Positions 8,297-19,083 are shown, counted from the first letter of the stretch. The stretch: DNA of 32,114 nucleotides from Flavobacterium psychrophilum (GCA_943325515.2 CALPPS020000019.1:1-32114), one strand, 5' to 3'. Made by a program: numbers and translations. The notes: generated from the sequence alone by a model not told the origin.

Positions 8297-8319
8297 TTGT
8301 TTAAGTTTGTCACTTCAAA
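8289..8319 (-). promoter_or_regulatory. Promoter of the amidase-to-GH3 block
   Basis: On the minus strand, TTTG at 8319-8316 is followed after exactly 19 nt by TATTTTTG at 8296-8289. This fits the Bacteroidetes consensus TTTG-N17-23-TAnnTTTG. The predicted transcript start near 8283 gives the amidase a leader of about 60 nt. The -33 box lies inside the first codons of lptD. Confidence 0.65.
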
Positions 8320-11023
8320 AACCAAACCATATTTCTACAAAAATAGTATTAAACATTTGCAAAGAAACTTATTTTATATCGTTTTTTTAACAATTTTCCT
8401 AACACTGGGAAACACAAAAACATATTCACAAGAATTAGTCCCTAAAAACAATTCTTATCCGGCTAAAAATCAAACCGATACTACTAAAAAAGAAACTTTA
8501 AGCACTCTTAAAGTTACTGATACTATTAAAATTGATAGTCTGGGTAAGAAAAAAGCTTTGCTTGAAGGAAAAGTAAAATACAAAGCAGAAAAATATGCCA
8601 AAATTGACCAAAAGAAAAAGCTAGTCACTCTCTATGATAAAGCAGAATTATATTATCAAGACATTGAATTAAAATCAGGAATTATAATTTTTGATTATCA
8701 AAAAAATGAAGTTTATGCGGGCAGAATAAAAGATTCTACGGGTGCTTATACCCAATTGCCTGTTTTTAAGCAAGGCGCAAATATTGTAAATCCTGATTCT
8801 ATAAGATTTAATTATAAAACCAAGAAAGCTTTGGTTTGGAATTCTCGAACAGACCAAGACGAATTTAAAGTAAAAGCTACTATTACTAAAAAAGAAAACG
8901 ACTCTGTTTACTTTATGAAAGGAGCGCGTTTTACAACGGCAAAAGACATAGAAAATCCTGAATATTATTTTCAAACAAATAAAGTAAAACTAGTACCAGG
9001 AAAAAAGATTGTTGTAGGTTTAACTAATATGGTAATTGCAGATGTGCCTACACCTTTAGTATTACCATTTGCATTTTTTCCAATGACAGAGAAAAGTCGA
9101 TCTGGACTAATAATACCTTCTTATAATGACAGTAACACTAGAGGTTTTTCATTGCAAAATGGGGGTTATTATTTTGCATTAAGTAATAATTATGATTTAG
9201 CCGTTTTAGGTGATTATTATACTAACGGAAGTTATGGTTTGCGGTTTGAATCATCCTATGCTAAGCGCTATAAATTTCAAGGACGCGTTAACATTAGATA
9301 TGAAAATTTAGTTAATAGCGAAAGAGGTTATCCTGACTACGCAAGGTCAACGATTTATAATATTCAATGGTCACATTCTAAAGATTCAAAATCAAATCCA
9401 AACTCAAGATTTTCTGCATCAGTAAATCTAGGGAGCAGTAAATACTTTAGACAATCTCTTAATCAAGTCAATGTAGGCTCTAATTTGAACAACACGTTAA
9501 GTTCTTCTATATCCTATTCAAAAACATTTAATTCTATTCCACAGGTGAACTTGTCATTGACAGCAACACATTCCCAAAACACAAATACAGAACAAATAAA
9601 CATGACATTGCCAACACTTCAATTGAGTGTAGATAGAATTTTTCCATTTGCTCCAAAAGATGGGGTAAAGAAAGGTCTTTTTAAGAATATTAATTTTCAA
9701 TATAATTTAAGAGGCGAAAACAGAATTCAAACCACCGACTCGCTTTTCTTCAAACCAGAAATGTTTAAAGAGGCTAAAATGGGATTGCAACATAGTATTC
9801 CGCTTAGCACTAATTTTAAAGTATTTAAATATTTTAGTGCTTCTACTTCTTTAAACTATAATGAAGTTTGGTATTTTAAAACTATTAGAAAACAATTTGA
9901 TGCTACAGAAAACAAAGTCGTTGATTTAGATGTGCAAGGTTTTGATGCTTTTAGAACTTATTCCTTCACCGCAGGACTTGGAACCACTATCTACGGAACA
10001 TTTAATTTTGGTGAAAAGAAAAAGATACAAGCCATAAGACATGTCATGAGACCCAACGTTTCTTATAGCTATACACCAAGTTTTTCAAATTATTATGACA
10101 CTTATGATCCTGATGGAAGCGGAACTATGAGAAAAGATTATACACGATTTGATAACGGGATTTTTGGGGCACCTGGAAAAAACATGTCAAACAATTTAGG
10201 TTTTAATTTGAGTAATACTTTTGAAGCAAAAGTTACTGATAAAGATTCCACTAAAACAGAACCGAAGAAAGTGATGTTATTAAATAATTTAAATTTTTCA
10301 ACCTCTTACGACATGACAGCTGATTCTTTGAAATGGTCTCCCATGAGAGTAAGTGGAGGAACACAATTCTTGAAACAAAAAATGAATGTAAATTTTGCGG
10401 CAACTTTAGACCCATATGCTATTAACAACGCTGGACAAAGAATTAACACTTGGAATATTGATAATAGCGGTAGTTTATTCAGGATGACTAGTGCCAATAT
10501 GACTTTAAATTATAACTTTTCTAGTAAAGACTCAGAAAAGGAAGATAAAAAAAATATACAAGGAAAAAGTAATGGTGGTCGTGAGGATGACTTATTTGGC
10601 ACAAATACTGACTTAAGCAACAGACAAAACAGCCAATTTGATAAGGATAATGGGGAAGAAAATGCTATTTCAGAATTTTATAAATATAAGCTACCATGGG
10701 ATATGAACTTGGCCTATTCACTTACCTATTCTAATAATAATAGAGAAAGGAAAGTGACGGGAAATTCTGTTATGGTTTCTATGAATACCGATTTGACACC
10801 CAAATGGAAAATCGGTGTTTCCACAGGCTATGACTTTGTTCAAAAAGGAGTCACTTTCACTCAATTTAGATTTGAAAGAGATTTGCTTAGTTGGCGCATG
10901 GATTTCAATTGGGTACCTTTTGGAGAAAATGCCTATTGGGGATTTTTTATAGGAATAAAAGCAGGTGTGTTGAGCGATATCAAATGGGATAAACAAAAAC
11001 AACCTGATAAAACCATTCGTTAA
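8297..11023 (+). CDS. lptD: LPS assembly outer-membrane protein LptD (Bacteroidetes type)
   Basis: A 908-residue protein. After the export signal (hydrophobic stretch about 25-40, cleavage near TYSQ at 42-45), residues about 70-260 form an OstA/LptD beta-jellyroll-like periplasmic region (EGKVKYKAEKYAKID, YYQDIELKSGIIIFDY). The segment PTPLVLPFAFFPM precedes a long beta-barrel rich in alternating aromatic strands that continues to the C-terminus. LptD with LptE inserts lipopolysaccharide into the outer leaflet. The first available start after an in-frame stop is TTG 8297. A second TTG at 8357 would give a shorter, more typical signal peptide. No in-frame ATG exists near the N-terminus. ridA follows after 16 nt. 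Confidence 0.9.
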   Translation: MFKFVTSKTKPYFYKNSIKHLQRNLFYIVFLTIFLTLGNTKTYSQELVPKNNSYPAKNQTDTTKKETLSTLKVTDTIKIDSLGKKKALLEGKVKYKAEKYAKIDQKKKLVTLYDKAELYYQDIELKSGIIIFDYQKNEVYAGRIKDSTGAYTQLPVFKQGANIVNPDSIRFNYKTKKALVWNSRTDQDEFKVKATITKKENDSVYFMKGARFTTAKDIENPEYYFQTNKVKLVPGKKIVVGLTNMVIADVPTPLVLPFAFFPMTEKSRSGLIIPSYNDSNTRGFSLQNGGYYFALSNNYDLAVLGDYYTNGSYGLRFESSYAKRYKFQGRVNIRYENLVNSERGYPDYARSTIYNIQWSHSKDSKSNPNSRFSASVNLGSSKYFRQSLNQVNVGSNLNNTLSSSISYSKTFNSIPQVNLSLTATHSQNTNTEQINMTLPTLQLSVDRIFPFAPKDGVKKGLFKNINFQYNLRGENRIQTTDSLFFKPEMFKEAKMGLQHSIPLSTNFKVFKYFSASTSLNYNEVWYFKTIRKQFDATENKVVDLDVQGFDAFRTYSFTAGLGTTIYGTFNFGEKKKIQAIRHVMRPNVSYSYTPSFSNYYDTYDPDGSGTMRKDYTRFDNGIFGAPGKNMSNNLGFNLSNTFEAKVTDKDSTKTEPKKVMLLNNLNFSTSYDMTADSLKWSPMRVSGGTQFLKQKMNVNFAATLDPYAINNAGQRINTWNIDNSGSLFRMTSANMTLNYNFSSKDSEKEDKKNIQGKSNGGREDDLFGTNTDLSNRQNSQFDKDNGEENAISEFYKYKLPWDMNLAYSLTYSNNNRERKVTGNSVMVSMNTDLTPKWKIGVSTGYDFVQKGVTFTQFRFERDLLSWRMDFNWVPFGENAYWGFFIGIKAGVLSDIKWDKQKQPDKTIR

Positions 11024-11039
11024 TTGTTAATCATAAATT

Positions 11040-11426
11040 ATGAGTAATAAAAAAATAATTTTTACTGACAAAGCACCTGCACCTATCGGTCCCTACAACC
11101 AAGCAGTTTTAATGGGAAATACATTATATACTTCAGGGCAAATTGCACTTCATCCAACCACAATGGAATTGGTACTTGATGATATTGAAACTGAAACCAA
11201 ACAAGTAATGGAAAATATGAAAGCTGTACTAGAAGCAGCTGATATGACTTTTGACAATGTAGTAAAAACAACCATTTTCATTATGAATATGGGAGATTTT
11301 GCTATAATAAATAACGTTTATGGCAGTTATTTTGATGAGAAAACAGCACCAGCTCGAGAAACTGTACAAGTGGCTTGCTTGCCGAAGAATGTAAATGTAG
11401 AAATTTCAATGATTGCTATGAGGTAG
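11040..11426 (+). CDS. ridA: RidA family enamine/imine deaminase
   Basis: A 128-residue protein, the usual size for RidA/YER057c/UK114. It has the N-terminal APAPIGPYNQAV motif, the LYTSGQI strand and the PARETVQVACLPK signature, whose Arg (residue about 108) is the family's substrate carboxylate ligand. RidA hydrolyses reactive 2-aminoacrylate and related imines made by PLP enzymes and works as a cytoplasmic trimer. The gene is 16 nt downstream of lptD, so it is likely cotranscribed, and a bidirectional terminator follows 8 nt after its stop. Confidence in the family is high; the exact imine substrate is not shown. Confidence 0.93.
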   Translation: MSNKKIIFTDKAPAPIGPYNQAVLMGNTLYTSGQIALHPTTMELVLDDIETETKQVMENMKAVLEAADMTFDNVVKTTIFIMNMGDFAIINNVYGSYFDEKTAPARETVQVACLPKNVNVEISMIAMR

Positions 11427-11434
11427 ACTAAAAT

Positions 11435-11460
11435 AAAAAAGTCCCAACAGGGTCTTTTTT
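11435..11460. terminator. Bidirectional terminator between ridA and the sugar kinase
   Basis: The inverted repeat AAAAAAGTCCC-AACA-GGGTCTTTTTT has one T-T mismatch, a 4-nt loop and A/T tracts on both sides. It would end both the plus-strand lptD-ridA transcript and the minus-strand pfkA-gapA-kinase transcript. It overlaps the last two bases of the kinase stop codon region. Confidence 0.85.
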
Positions 11461-12310
11461 ATTTGTTTAAAATATGATAAGCAATTAATCCATCAATAGG
11501 TCTTCGCAGTACATTGCCCATATTAATATCATATTTTTTTAGGATTTCTTCCAATTCATCTTTTAAATAAAAAGCAATAGAGCCAACAAAATGTACTGGA
11601 ACTTCTTTGCAATTATCAAATTGCATGATATAGTTTTTAACAAATAATTTTAATTCTTTACGAATTATTTTTTTGCAAAACTCATTGTCTTTATGTTTGA
11701 TAATGAATTTAGCAAAAGTTGCTAAATAAGCATTTGGGTTTGATTCTTTGTAAAGATTTGCTTTTATAAAATCAGCATCAAGATTGTATTCAAGTGCAAA
11801 TTCTTTAGCTAACACTGGAGGCATACTGTTAAAATAATATTCTCTTAGCAAATGTCTTCCAAAACGATTTCCTGAACCATCATCCATGACAATGTAACCT
11901 AGTGATTGTACTTTTTGATGCAATACTTTACCATCAAAATAACTACAATTTGATCCAGTGCCTACTATGCAAACAATTGCTTTTTTATCTTTTGGAGTTG
12001 TAGCATATACTGCAGCAAAGGTATCTTCGTGAACAGAAACAAGCGCGTTTATAAAGTATTCTTTAAAAACAACTGCCAAGAAATCTTTCATTCTATCTGT
12101 TCCACAACCTGCACCATAAAAGTATAAATGAGTTACTTTTTCTTTATTATGTTCAATATCAAATTTATCATCTAAACGGGCAATGATCTCAGATTTATCT
12201 AATACTTCCGGATTTAGTCCTAGTGTTTGAGTAGTAAATAATACTTTTCCTGTATCGTCTATAGCAATCCAATCAGCTTTTGTAGAACCACTGTCAACTA
12301 ATAATTTCAT
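11459..12310 (-). CDS. BadF/BadG family sugar kinase (N-acetylglucosamine/MurNAc kinase-like)
   Basis: A 283-residue ASKHA-fold ATPase. Phosphate-1 motif LLVDSGSTKADW is at the N-terminus, phosphate-2 motif CIVGTGSNCSYFDG is near residues 113-126, GYIVMDDGSGNRFGRHLL follows at about 138-155, and an adenosine-type motif VHFVGSIAF is near 243-251. The family includes eukaryotic-type GlcNAc kinase and clostridial MurK (MurNAc/GlcNAc kinase). It is the last gene after pfkA and gapA (42-nt gap to gapA), so a role feeding amino sugars from cell-wall recycling or chitin into metabolism fits, but this is inference. The substrate could also be glucosamine or another hexose. Confidence 0.85.
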   Translation of the reverse strand: MKLLVDSGSTKADWIAIDDTGKVLFTTQTLGLNPEVLDKSEIIARLDDKFDIEHNKEKVTHLYFYGAGCGTDRMKDFLAVVFKEYFINALVSVHEDTFAAVYATTPKDKKAIVCIVGTGSNCSYFDGKVLHQKVQSLGYIVMDDGSGNRFGRHLLREYYFNSMPPVLAKEFALEYNLDADFIKANLYKESNPNAYLATFAKFIIKHKDNEFCKKIIRKELKLFVKNYIMQFDNCKEVPVHFVGSIAFYLKDELEEILKKYDINMGNVLRRPIDGLIAYHILNK

Positions 12311-12352
12311 AATTATGAATTTAAAAATCTAAAAAACAATTAATTCTATTTA

Positions 12353-13360
<1,008 letters not shown>

Positions 13361-13390
13361 TTATAATTTATGTTATTTTTTATTTTATTT

Positions 13391-14377
13391 TTATGTTGAC
13401 ATTATATCAGAAACACGAAGTAATTCTCTATCAATTGCTGAATGGCCTTTGATAGCTTGTTGTAAGGGTGTTAACTCTATTTTATCTGCTAATAATCCTA
13501 CCATGAAATTGGATTTTCCTTCCAGTAAAGATTCTACAGCTTTTACGCCTAATCTAGAAGCTAAAACTCTGTCAAAACAAGAAGGTGAACCACCACGCTG
13601 CATGTGTCCGAGAACTGAAACACGAATATCATATTCAGGTAAATGTTCTTCAATGTAATCTTTAAGTTGAAAAACATTTTTTCCCAACTTTTCACCTTCA
13701 GCCACAACTACTATACTTGATGATTTTCCTGAAGCTTTACTTTTTTGTAATGACTCTAATAATCTTTTTAATCCTAAATTTTCTTCTGGTATTAGAATTT
13801 CTTCAGCTCCAGCTCCAATTCCGGCATTCAAAGCAATATGACCCGCATCTCTTCCCATTACTTCAACAAAGAAAAGACGGTTATGTGAACTGGCAGTATC
13901 TCTAATTTTATCGATGCATTCAACAACTGTATTAAGTGCAGTATCGTAGCCTAAAGTATAACTAGTTCCAAAAATATCGTTATCAATAGTTCCAGGAATT
14001 CCCATTACAGGAAAATTATATTCTTCGTTAAAAACTTCAGCTCCAGTAAATGAACCATCACCACCAATAATTACTAAAGCCTCAACTCCAGCATTTACTA
14101 GATTTTGATGTGCTTTTTGACGCCCTTCTTTGGTCATGAATTCTTTTGAACGAGCTGATTTTAAAATAGTTCCTCCTTTGTTTACAATATTGTTTACACT
14201 TCTTGCTCCCATTTCTTTAAAATCACCTTCAATCATGCCTTGATAACCCCTGTAAATTCCAATACATTCAACATTGTGATAGGCACAAGTTCTTACCACA
14301 GCTCTTATGGCAGCATTCATTCCTGGTGAATCACCACCAGAAGTCAAAACGCCTATTTTTTTTATGGTTTTAGACAT
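13391..14377 (-). CDS. pfkA: ATP-dependent 6-phosphofructokinase
   Basis: A 328-residue protein, close to the usual PfkA length. Motifs in order: GGDSPGMNAAIR (residues 14-25), GGDGSFTGA (105-113) and GIPGTIDNDI (127-135), with catalytic Asp132. A Gly (not Asp) after GGD indicates the ATP-dependent rather than pyrophosphate-dependent type. The effector/substrate loop DTASSHNR and VLGHMQRGG (about 255) are present. It commits fructose-6-phosphate to glycolysis. It is the first gene of the pfkA-gapA-kinase group; tamB ends 141 nt upstream on the same strand. Confidence 0.96.
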   Translation of the reverse strand: MSKTIKKIGVLTSGGDSPGMNAAIRAVVRTCAYHNVECIGIYRGYQGMIEGDFKEMGARSVNNIVNKGGTILKSARSKEFMTKEGRQKAHQNLVNAGVEALVIIGGDGSFTGAEVFNEEYNFPVMGIPGTIDNDIFGTSYTLGYDTALNTVVECIDKIRDTASSHNRLFFVEVMGRDAGHIALNAGIGAGAEEILIPEENLGLKRLLESLQKSKASGKSSSIVVVAEGEKLGKNVFQLKDYIEEHLPEYDIRVSVLGHMQRGGSPSCFDRVLASRLGVKAVESLLEGKSNFMVGLLADKIELTPLQQAIKGHSAIDRELLRVSDIMST

Positions 14378-14451
14378 ATTTTTAATATTAAATTGTAAAA
14401 TTAATAAACAAGAAGTATAATTACATCCAATTATTGCTGTATTGATAAAAA

Positions 14452-14464
14452 TGAATTAAATTCA
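14452..14464. promoter_or_regulatory. 13-bp palindrome upstream of pfkA
   Basis: TGAATTAAATTCA is an exact palindrome about a central A in the 141-nt gap between tamB and pfkA. TTGATAA occurs on both sides of it. I found no TAnnTTTG box in this gap. It could be an operator for the glycolytic operon, or chance in AT-rich sequence. Confidence 0.25.
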
Positions 14465-14518
14465 ATCGTTTTCGTTGATAAGTTTTTACTTTGAATTAAA
14501 CTAAAAAAGTCTTGTATT

Positions 14519-17500
14519 TTAATCCTCAGATGGAATTCCTTCTTTATTAGGAGTGATTTCAGTTTTTTTCTTCTTCCTATCGTCATCATTTTTATTAAAT
14601 TGTTTGGTGTCTGGGAGCAAAGAGTCAGGTATTTCGTTGTTTTTATTATTAGAAATCTTATCTAATTTTGCATTTTTAAAAATCTTGTTGACCAATTCTT
14701 TTAAAGTATCAAAATCAACCTCATAAGACATACCTATTCCTTGTGTGTATCCAATTCCTTGTCCTATGTAAGTAATGTCATTCTCTTTATTAAAAACTCT
14801 TAGATTTAATGTGCCATCTTCGTTAACACGATATTGTACTTCAACATCACCTACAATTGCTGTTTCTGTTATTCCTCCTACTGGCACACCAACTTTCCCA
14901 TTAACCGTAATTCTGTCATTAATTCTTGAAGTAAGTGAAACTCCTAATCTGCCATCAGTTTGTTGTCCTGGTGTTCTATCGGCTACTACATATTCTGGAG
15001 CAATGGATATTTTATCATTATCTCCAGAAAAAATATCATTAAAAAGACTACTTGCTTTTTCAAATAAGTTATTAGACAATTGATTTTGATTTACACCATC
15101 TTGACTCAAAAACCCACCAGTTGAAAGTAAATATAATGCTTGTGTTTGACGCTTATCTTTATCATCCAATTTATACTGAATTTCAGATTTTAAAGAACTC
15201 GAAACCGATGGGAAATTAATATTAAAATCAGGATCTGGACTTCTTAAATTTCCTTTTACACCAATCACAACTTCAACATCAACTTTTTTATTAAATGAGG
15301 GATTGTCAATTAGTACAGCTGGATTAGCAGTAGTTTTATATATTGCCTCCAAGTTAAGTGTTGCTGCCATTGGATCTCCATCCCAGATGATGGAACCATA
15401 TTTTTTTACTTCAAACTTTTTGTCAATTATCCCACCATATTTGAAATTATAGGAACCTTCATAAACTTGGAAGTCTCCAAACATTTGAAATTTACCTAGG
15501 GTATTAATACTCATATTAAGCGTTCCTCTACCGTTTCCTTTCATACCATGACCAGATTCTCTGTTAAGAATTACTTCAATATTTGCGTCTTGTGTAATAT
15601 CAAACTCAAAATCCATTTGAAGGCCATTATAATTTTTGATTTGAGCAATAGCATTATTTCTGTTTTTATTTTTTTCTAATGGTGTTAAGAAATGGATATA
15701 ATTATTTTCTTGAATTGCTTCTGCATCGTTAATCGGGATTTTGAGATCAGTTCCTTTAGCAGATTTTGCGTTAACTTTTATTATCAATCCATTTGTTGGC
15801 CCAACTATTGAAGCTGAACCATTCATAAGTGCTTTTCCAAAATAGGCTGAATCTTCTTGATCTTTTGTATTTAGTGCTAAAAGCCTATCTGAATTAATAG
15901 CTAAATCCAATTGCCAATCTTCAAATTGCTTGTGTTTTATAAAACCATTGATACTTCCTTTTGTGTTAAACTTAGTATCAGTTATGGTGGTTTCTCTGAT
16001 AATGAATTTATTTTCTGTTACATCAATTATGGAATTGTTGGCAAACTTGTAATCTGTGTTTAGATAAGGAATTGTTAATCCTGCTTCATTTATGAATAAT
16101 CTACCATTATATTGCAATTGATTAATATTCCCATCTATCCTTGCATTACCTGAAGCAAAGCCACGAATGTTTTTAATAACATCTCCACCTATTTTTCCTA
16201 AAATCCCTAGATTAAATTTATCAAAATTCAAATCAATATCCGCAAAAGTCTGATTTTCTCGTATTTGAATATTTCCTTTAGCGTTGAAAGAGGCTACATT
16301 TTCATTATCTAAATTTGAATTAATGTAAAATTTGCTGAGAGTTTCATCACCAGAAATCTGTAAATTTAGTTTGCCTAAGGCAACTTCATTAACAGATAGA
16401 CTATCAATTTTTAATGATGCTGTTGGCTGAAAAATTGTATTTTTTTGTTTAAAATTTATCTTACCGTTTAAATTTCCATTGAACACAAATTTTTCCACAT
16501 CAGGTGTTATTTTATTTAAATTGACATTATCAAATGTTAGTTGCAAATCCTTGTATTGCTTGCCATTTATAAATCCTACAAAACTTATATTTTGATTCTC
16601 ATGTGTAAAAATTAAATTTTCAAAAGAAAAATTAGTTAATTTTTTATCAAAGATAATTTTACTATTTTCAGGATTTTCTTTTTCATTTAATTTCCATAAA
16701 TAATCCTTGAATTGAAGTTCTGATTTAGTGAAACCAATAACATTTTTATTTTCTTTATTGATGGTGTGATAAAAATTTAAGTTGTAAAAATCAAGTCCTT
16801 TTTTTCCTCCTTTGAACTCGGTTCTAAAATGTAAAGTATCATTAGCAAATGTATTAATCATACTAAAATCTCTAACTTTATAATGCTTGGTTTTGATTGA
16901 ATCCATTTGAACATAAGCACTATACAAAGGATTTTTGTTGTCTAATTTCACTGAAACATTATCAAAAGTGTTGTCATATGCCACTACTTTTGGTGAATTA
17001 AAATCTAAATTAAAATTCTTAGAATCTGAACTAATATTTCCTTTCAAAACTGTATTAGCAGCTAATGATATATCTGGGAAAAAAATCTCGATAATTTTAC
17101 TATGTAAAGCAAAATTAAATTTCAAATACTGATTAGGCAGCACTTTGTTTTGTCTATAATTGGCATAAAAACTACCCAACGAATTCTCCGCCATTTTTTG
17201 GAATTGGTTGAATTTATATCTCCCAACTATTGTTCCTTCTATGGCATCTGGGGAATTAATTTTTATTGTTCTTTCACCATTAATTTCAAAGCTTGAAGTT
17301 ACTTTTAAATAATCTAAAAAATAAAGGTCTTTTTTGTTTTGATAAGAAGCATTTGTCAATAACAAATCACCTTTAATGTTTTCTAAAGAATTCCCAAGGG
17401 CATTAATAACGACATCTCCTCTGAAAACTGAAATTGAATCCTTTGTAAAATTAAGTTCTCGCAAATTCGCATGGTCAATTTTTAAATGGAAATCGTAACT

Positions 17501-19048
17501 GTTTTCTTTTTTAGACAAATCAACTTTTCCATTAAAATCCATAAATAAATTTGGATCATTAATATAAAATTTACCTCTAAAAATTGGCTCTTTAAAATTT
17601 CCGTCCACTATAATTTTAGTATAGTTATATCCGTTATACTTTACTTGAAAAACATCTCCCAAAAAAGTAGTGTTCAAATATTTTCTAGTAAATCCTTTGC
17701 CATCCACATCTAGATTTAGACTTACTTTCCCAATGGCTTTATCATTTATCAATGCGCCAACATCAAAACCATCAAGAATAATATTTCCTTTGTAATTAGC
17801 ATTATCAATATTGTTAAGATTCGACATCATCAAATCGGATTCAACAATTCCTAATGCAGTGTTCATTACAAAATTAGTTTTGATGTAGGTTTGAGTCACT
17901 TCTACATTTCCTGTATATGTGAATTGACCTAATTTTTGTAGTGATGATGGAAGTTTCTTTCCAAGAATATTTGGCAATAGCCTTGTTAAATCTTTATAAT
18001 TTGAAGCTATTTTATTAAAATCTCCTTTCATGTAAAAGGAACCTGGGCTGCGTGGAAATAAATTCTTGAAATTAATATCTCCTTTAATAATTGAGTTTTT
18101 ATTGTCTACCAAATACAACTTTGTAGCATAAAAATTATTCAAGGTTCCCTTGATTGTAGATTTCAAAAAAAACTTTTGATTTTTATCTAGTTCTTTATAA
18201 AAACGACGAATATCATTAGTTGATAGTATAGAGCTATCCAACATTACATCAAATTTTACTCTATTGTTAAAATCACTAAAATCATGATTATCTTTATTAT
18301 ACTTCAATATGACTTGACCTTTAAGAGATGACTCTTTTGTTGCTAGTTCTAATTTTTCAAGTCTAATATTATTCTTCGTATAAGTAAAATCAGAGGTTAA
18401 ATTATCTACAAAAATACCCCGATGATCTCGAAAAGACATTTTGTTTATATTGGAAGTAACATTTGGTCCTTTTATTTGAAACGATTTCAAATGAGCATTA
18501 AGTTTTGTGAAGTCAACATCCTTTGGAATAATTCGATTTTCATCTATCACAACAAACCTACTGTCAATAAGATAAATGTTATTTGATTTCATCAAGAATT
18601 GACCACTACTAGGTTTTCCATCATCAAAGGCAGCAACAAACAAGTCTAAATTTGTTTCTTTTTCACCTTTATAATTCTTAATTTGAAGGTAAAAATTATC
18701 CAATTGCAAATCTCCAAAAAGAAGTTTGCCGGCAATAAGCTTTTTGAAATCTAAAATACTTGTTTTAATCCTTTTTGAATAAATTAAAGTATCTTGATGA
18801 TGGTCTAAAATCAATACCTTTTTCAATTTAACACCTCCAAAAAAAGTTATAGCTACTTCATCAATATTGATATTTGTACCATAATCTTTATTGATTTTGG
18901 TAGTATAGTAATGGGCAATTTTTGTCTGTACAAAAGGAAGTTGGAGTGAAATACTTAGCAGTAATAAAAGTAAAAACAACACTACAAAGGTGCGAAAAAG
19001 AATTTTCCTGAACTTTTTAAAACCGCTATTTGTTTTAATTTTTTCCAA
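14519..19048 (-). CDS. tamB: TamB-like translocation and assembly module protein (DUF490)
   Basis: A 1509-residue protein with an N-terminal membrane anchor (about residues 18-38, very Leu-rich) and then the typical AsmA/TamB start (LPFVQTKIAHYYTTKI). A very long periplasmic part is built of repeating beta-strands (DxxxxGxxxFK-type units), consistent with a lipid-conducting beta-taco groove. The C-terminal DUF490 region (about 1180-1450) includes GSINGFI, GRGTLNMSINTLGKF and YIGQGIGYTQGIGMSY. The tail is basic and acidic low-complexity sequence. It spans the periplasm and is implicated in outer-membrane protein assembly and phospholipid transport. The start is TTG at 19048, directly after an in-frame TAA, with no nearby ATG. 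It is divergent from tsaD. Confidence 0.92.
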   Translation of the reverse strand: MEKIKTNSGFKKFRKILFRTFVVLFLLLLLLSISLQLPFVQTKIAHYYTTKINKDYGTNINIDEVAITFFGGVKLKKVLILDHHQDTLIYSKRIKTSILDFKKLIAGKLLFGDLQLDNFYLQIKNYKGEKETNLDLFVAAFDDGKPSSGQFLMKSNNIYLIDSRFVVIDENRIIPKDVDFTKLNAHLKSFQIKGPNVTSNINKMSFRDHRGIFVDNLTSDFTYTKNNIRLEKLELATKESSLKGQVILKYNKDNHDFSDFNNRVKFDVMLDSSILSTNDIRRFYKELDKNQKFFLKSTIKGTLNNFYATKLYLVDNKNSIIKGDINFKNLFPRSPGSFYMKGDFNKIASNYKDLTRLLPNILGKKLPSSLQKLGQFTYTGNVEVTQTYIKTNFVMNTALGIVESDLMMSNLNNIDNANYKGNIILDGFDVGALINDKAIGKVSLNLDVDGKGFTRKYLNTTFLGDVFQVKYNGYNYTKIIVDGNFKEPIFRGKFYINDPNLFMDFNGKVDLSKKENSYDFHLKIDHANLRELNFTKDSISVFRGDVVINALGNSLENIKGDLLLTNASYQNKKDLYFLDYLKVTSSFEINGERTIKINSPDAIEGTIVGRYKFNQFQKMAENSLGSFYANYRQNKVLPNQYLKFNFALHSKIIEIFFPDISLAANTVLKGNISSDSKNFNLDFNSPKVVAYDNTFDNVSVKLDNKNPLYSAYVQMDSIKTKHYKVRDFSMINTFANDTLHFRTEFKGGKKGLDFYNLNFYHTINKENKNVIGFTKSELQFKDYLWKLNEKENPENSKIIFDKKLTNFSFENLIFTHENQNISFVGFINGKQYKDLQLTFDNVNLNKITPDVEKFVFNGNLNGKINFKQKNTIFQPTASLKIDSLSVNEVALGKLNLQISGDETLSKFYINSNLDNENVASFNAKGNIQIRENQTFADIDLNFDKFNLGILGKIGGDVIKNIRGFASGNARIDGNINQLQYNGRLFINEAGLTIPYLNTDYKFANNSIIDVTENKFIIRETTITDTKFNTKGSINGFIKHKQFEDWQLDLAINSDRLLALNTKDQEDSAYFGKALMNGSASIVGPTNGLIIKVNAKSAKGTDLKIPINDAEAIQENNYIHFLTPLEKNKNRNNAIAQIKNYNGLQMDFEFDITQDANIEVILNRESGHGMKGNGRGTLNMSINTLGKFQMFGDFQVYEGSYNFKYGGIIDKKFEVKKYGSIIWDGDPMAATLNLEAIYKTTANPAVLIDNPSFNKKVDVEVVIGVKGNLRSPDPDFNINFPSVSSSLKSEIQYKLDDKDKRQTQALYLLSTGGFLSQDGVNQNQLSNNLFEKASSLFNDIFSGDNDKISIAPEYVVADRTPGQQTDGRLGVSLTSRINDRITVNGKVGVPVGGITETAIVGDVEVQYRVNEDGTLNLRVFNKENDITYIGQGIGYTQGIGMSYEVDFDTLKELVNKIFKNAKLDKISNNKNNEIPDSLLPDTKQFNKNDDDRKKKKTEITPNKEGIPSED

Positions 19049-19075
19049 TTATTATTCTGACTTGGGAAAGAAAAT

Positions 19076-19083
19076 TACCTTTG
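19076..19083 (+). promoter_or_regulatory. Candidate -7 box for the tsaD operon
   Basis: TACCTTTG matches TAnnTTTG about 65 nt before the tsaD ATG. A TTG is present only 11 nt upstream, so no properly spaced -33 box is seen. Confidence 0.45.

Noticed and set aside
8675..8974. 99-codon open frame antisense to lptD
   Set aside because: Shadow of the lptD reading frame with no signal of its own.
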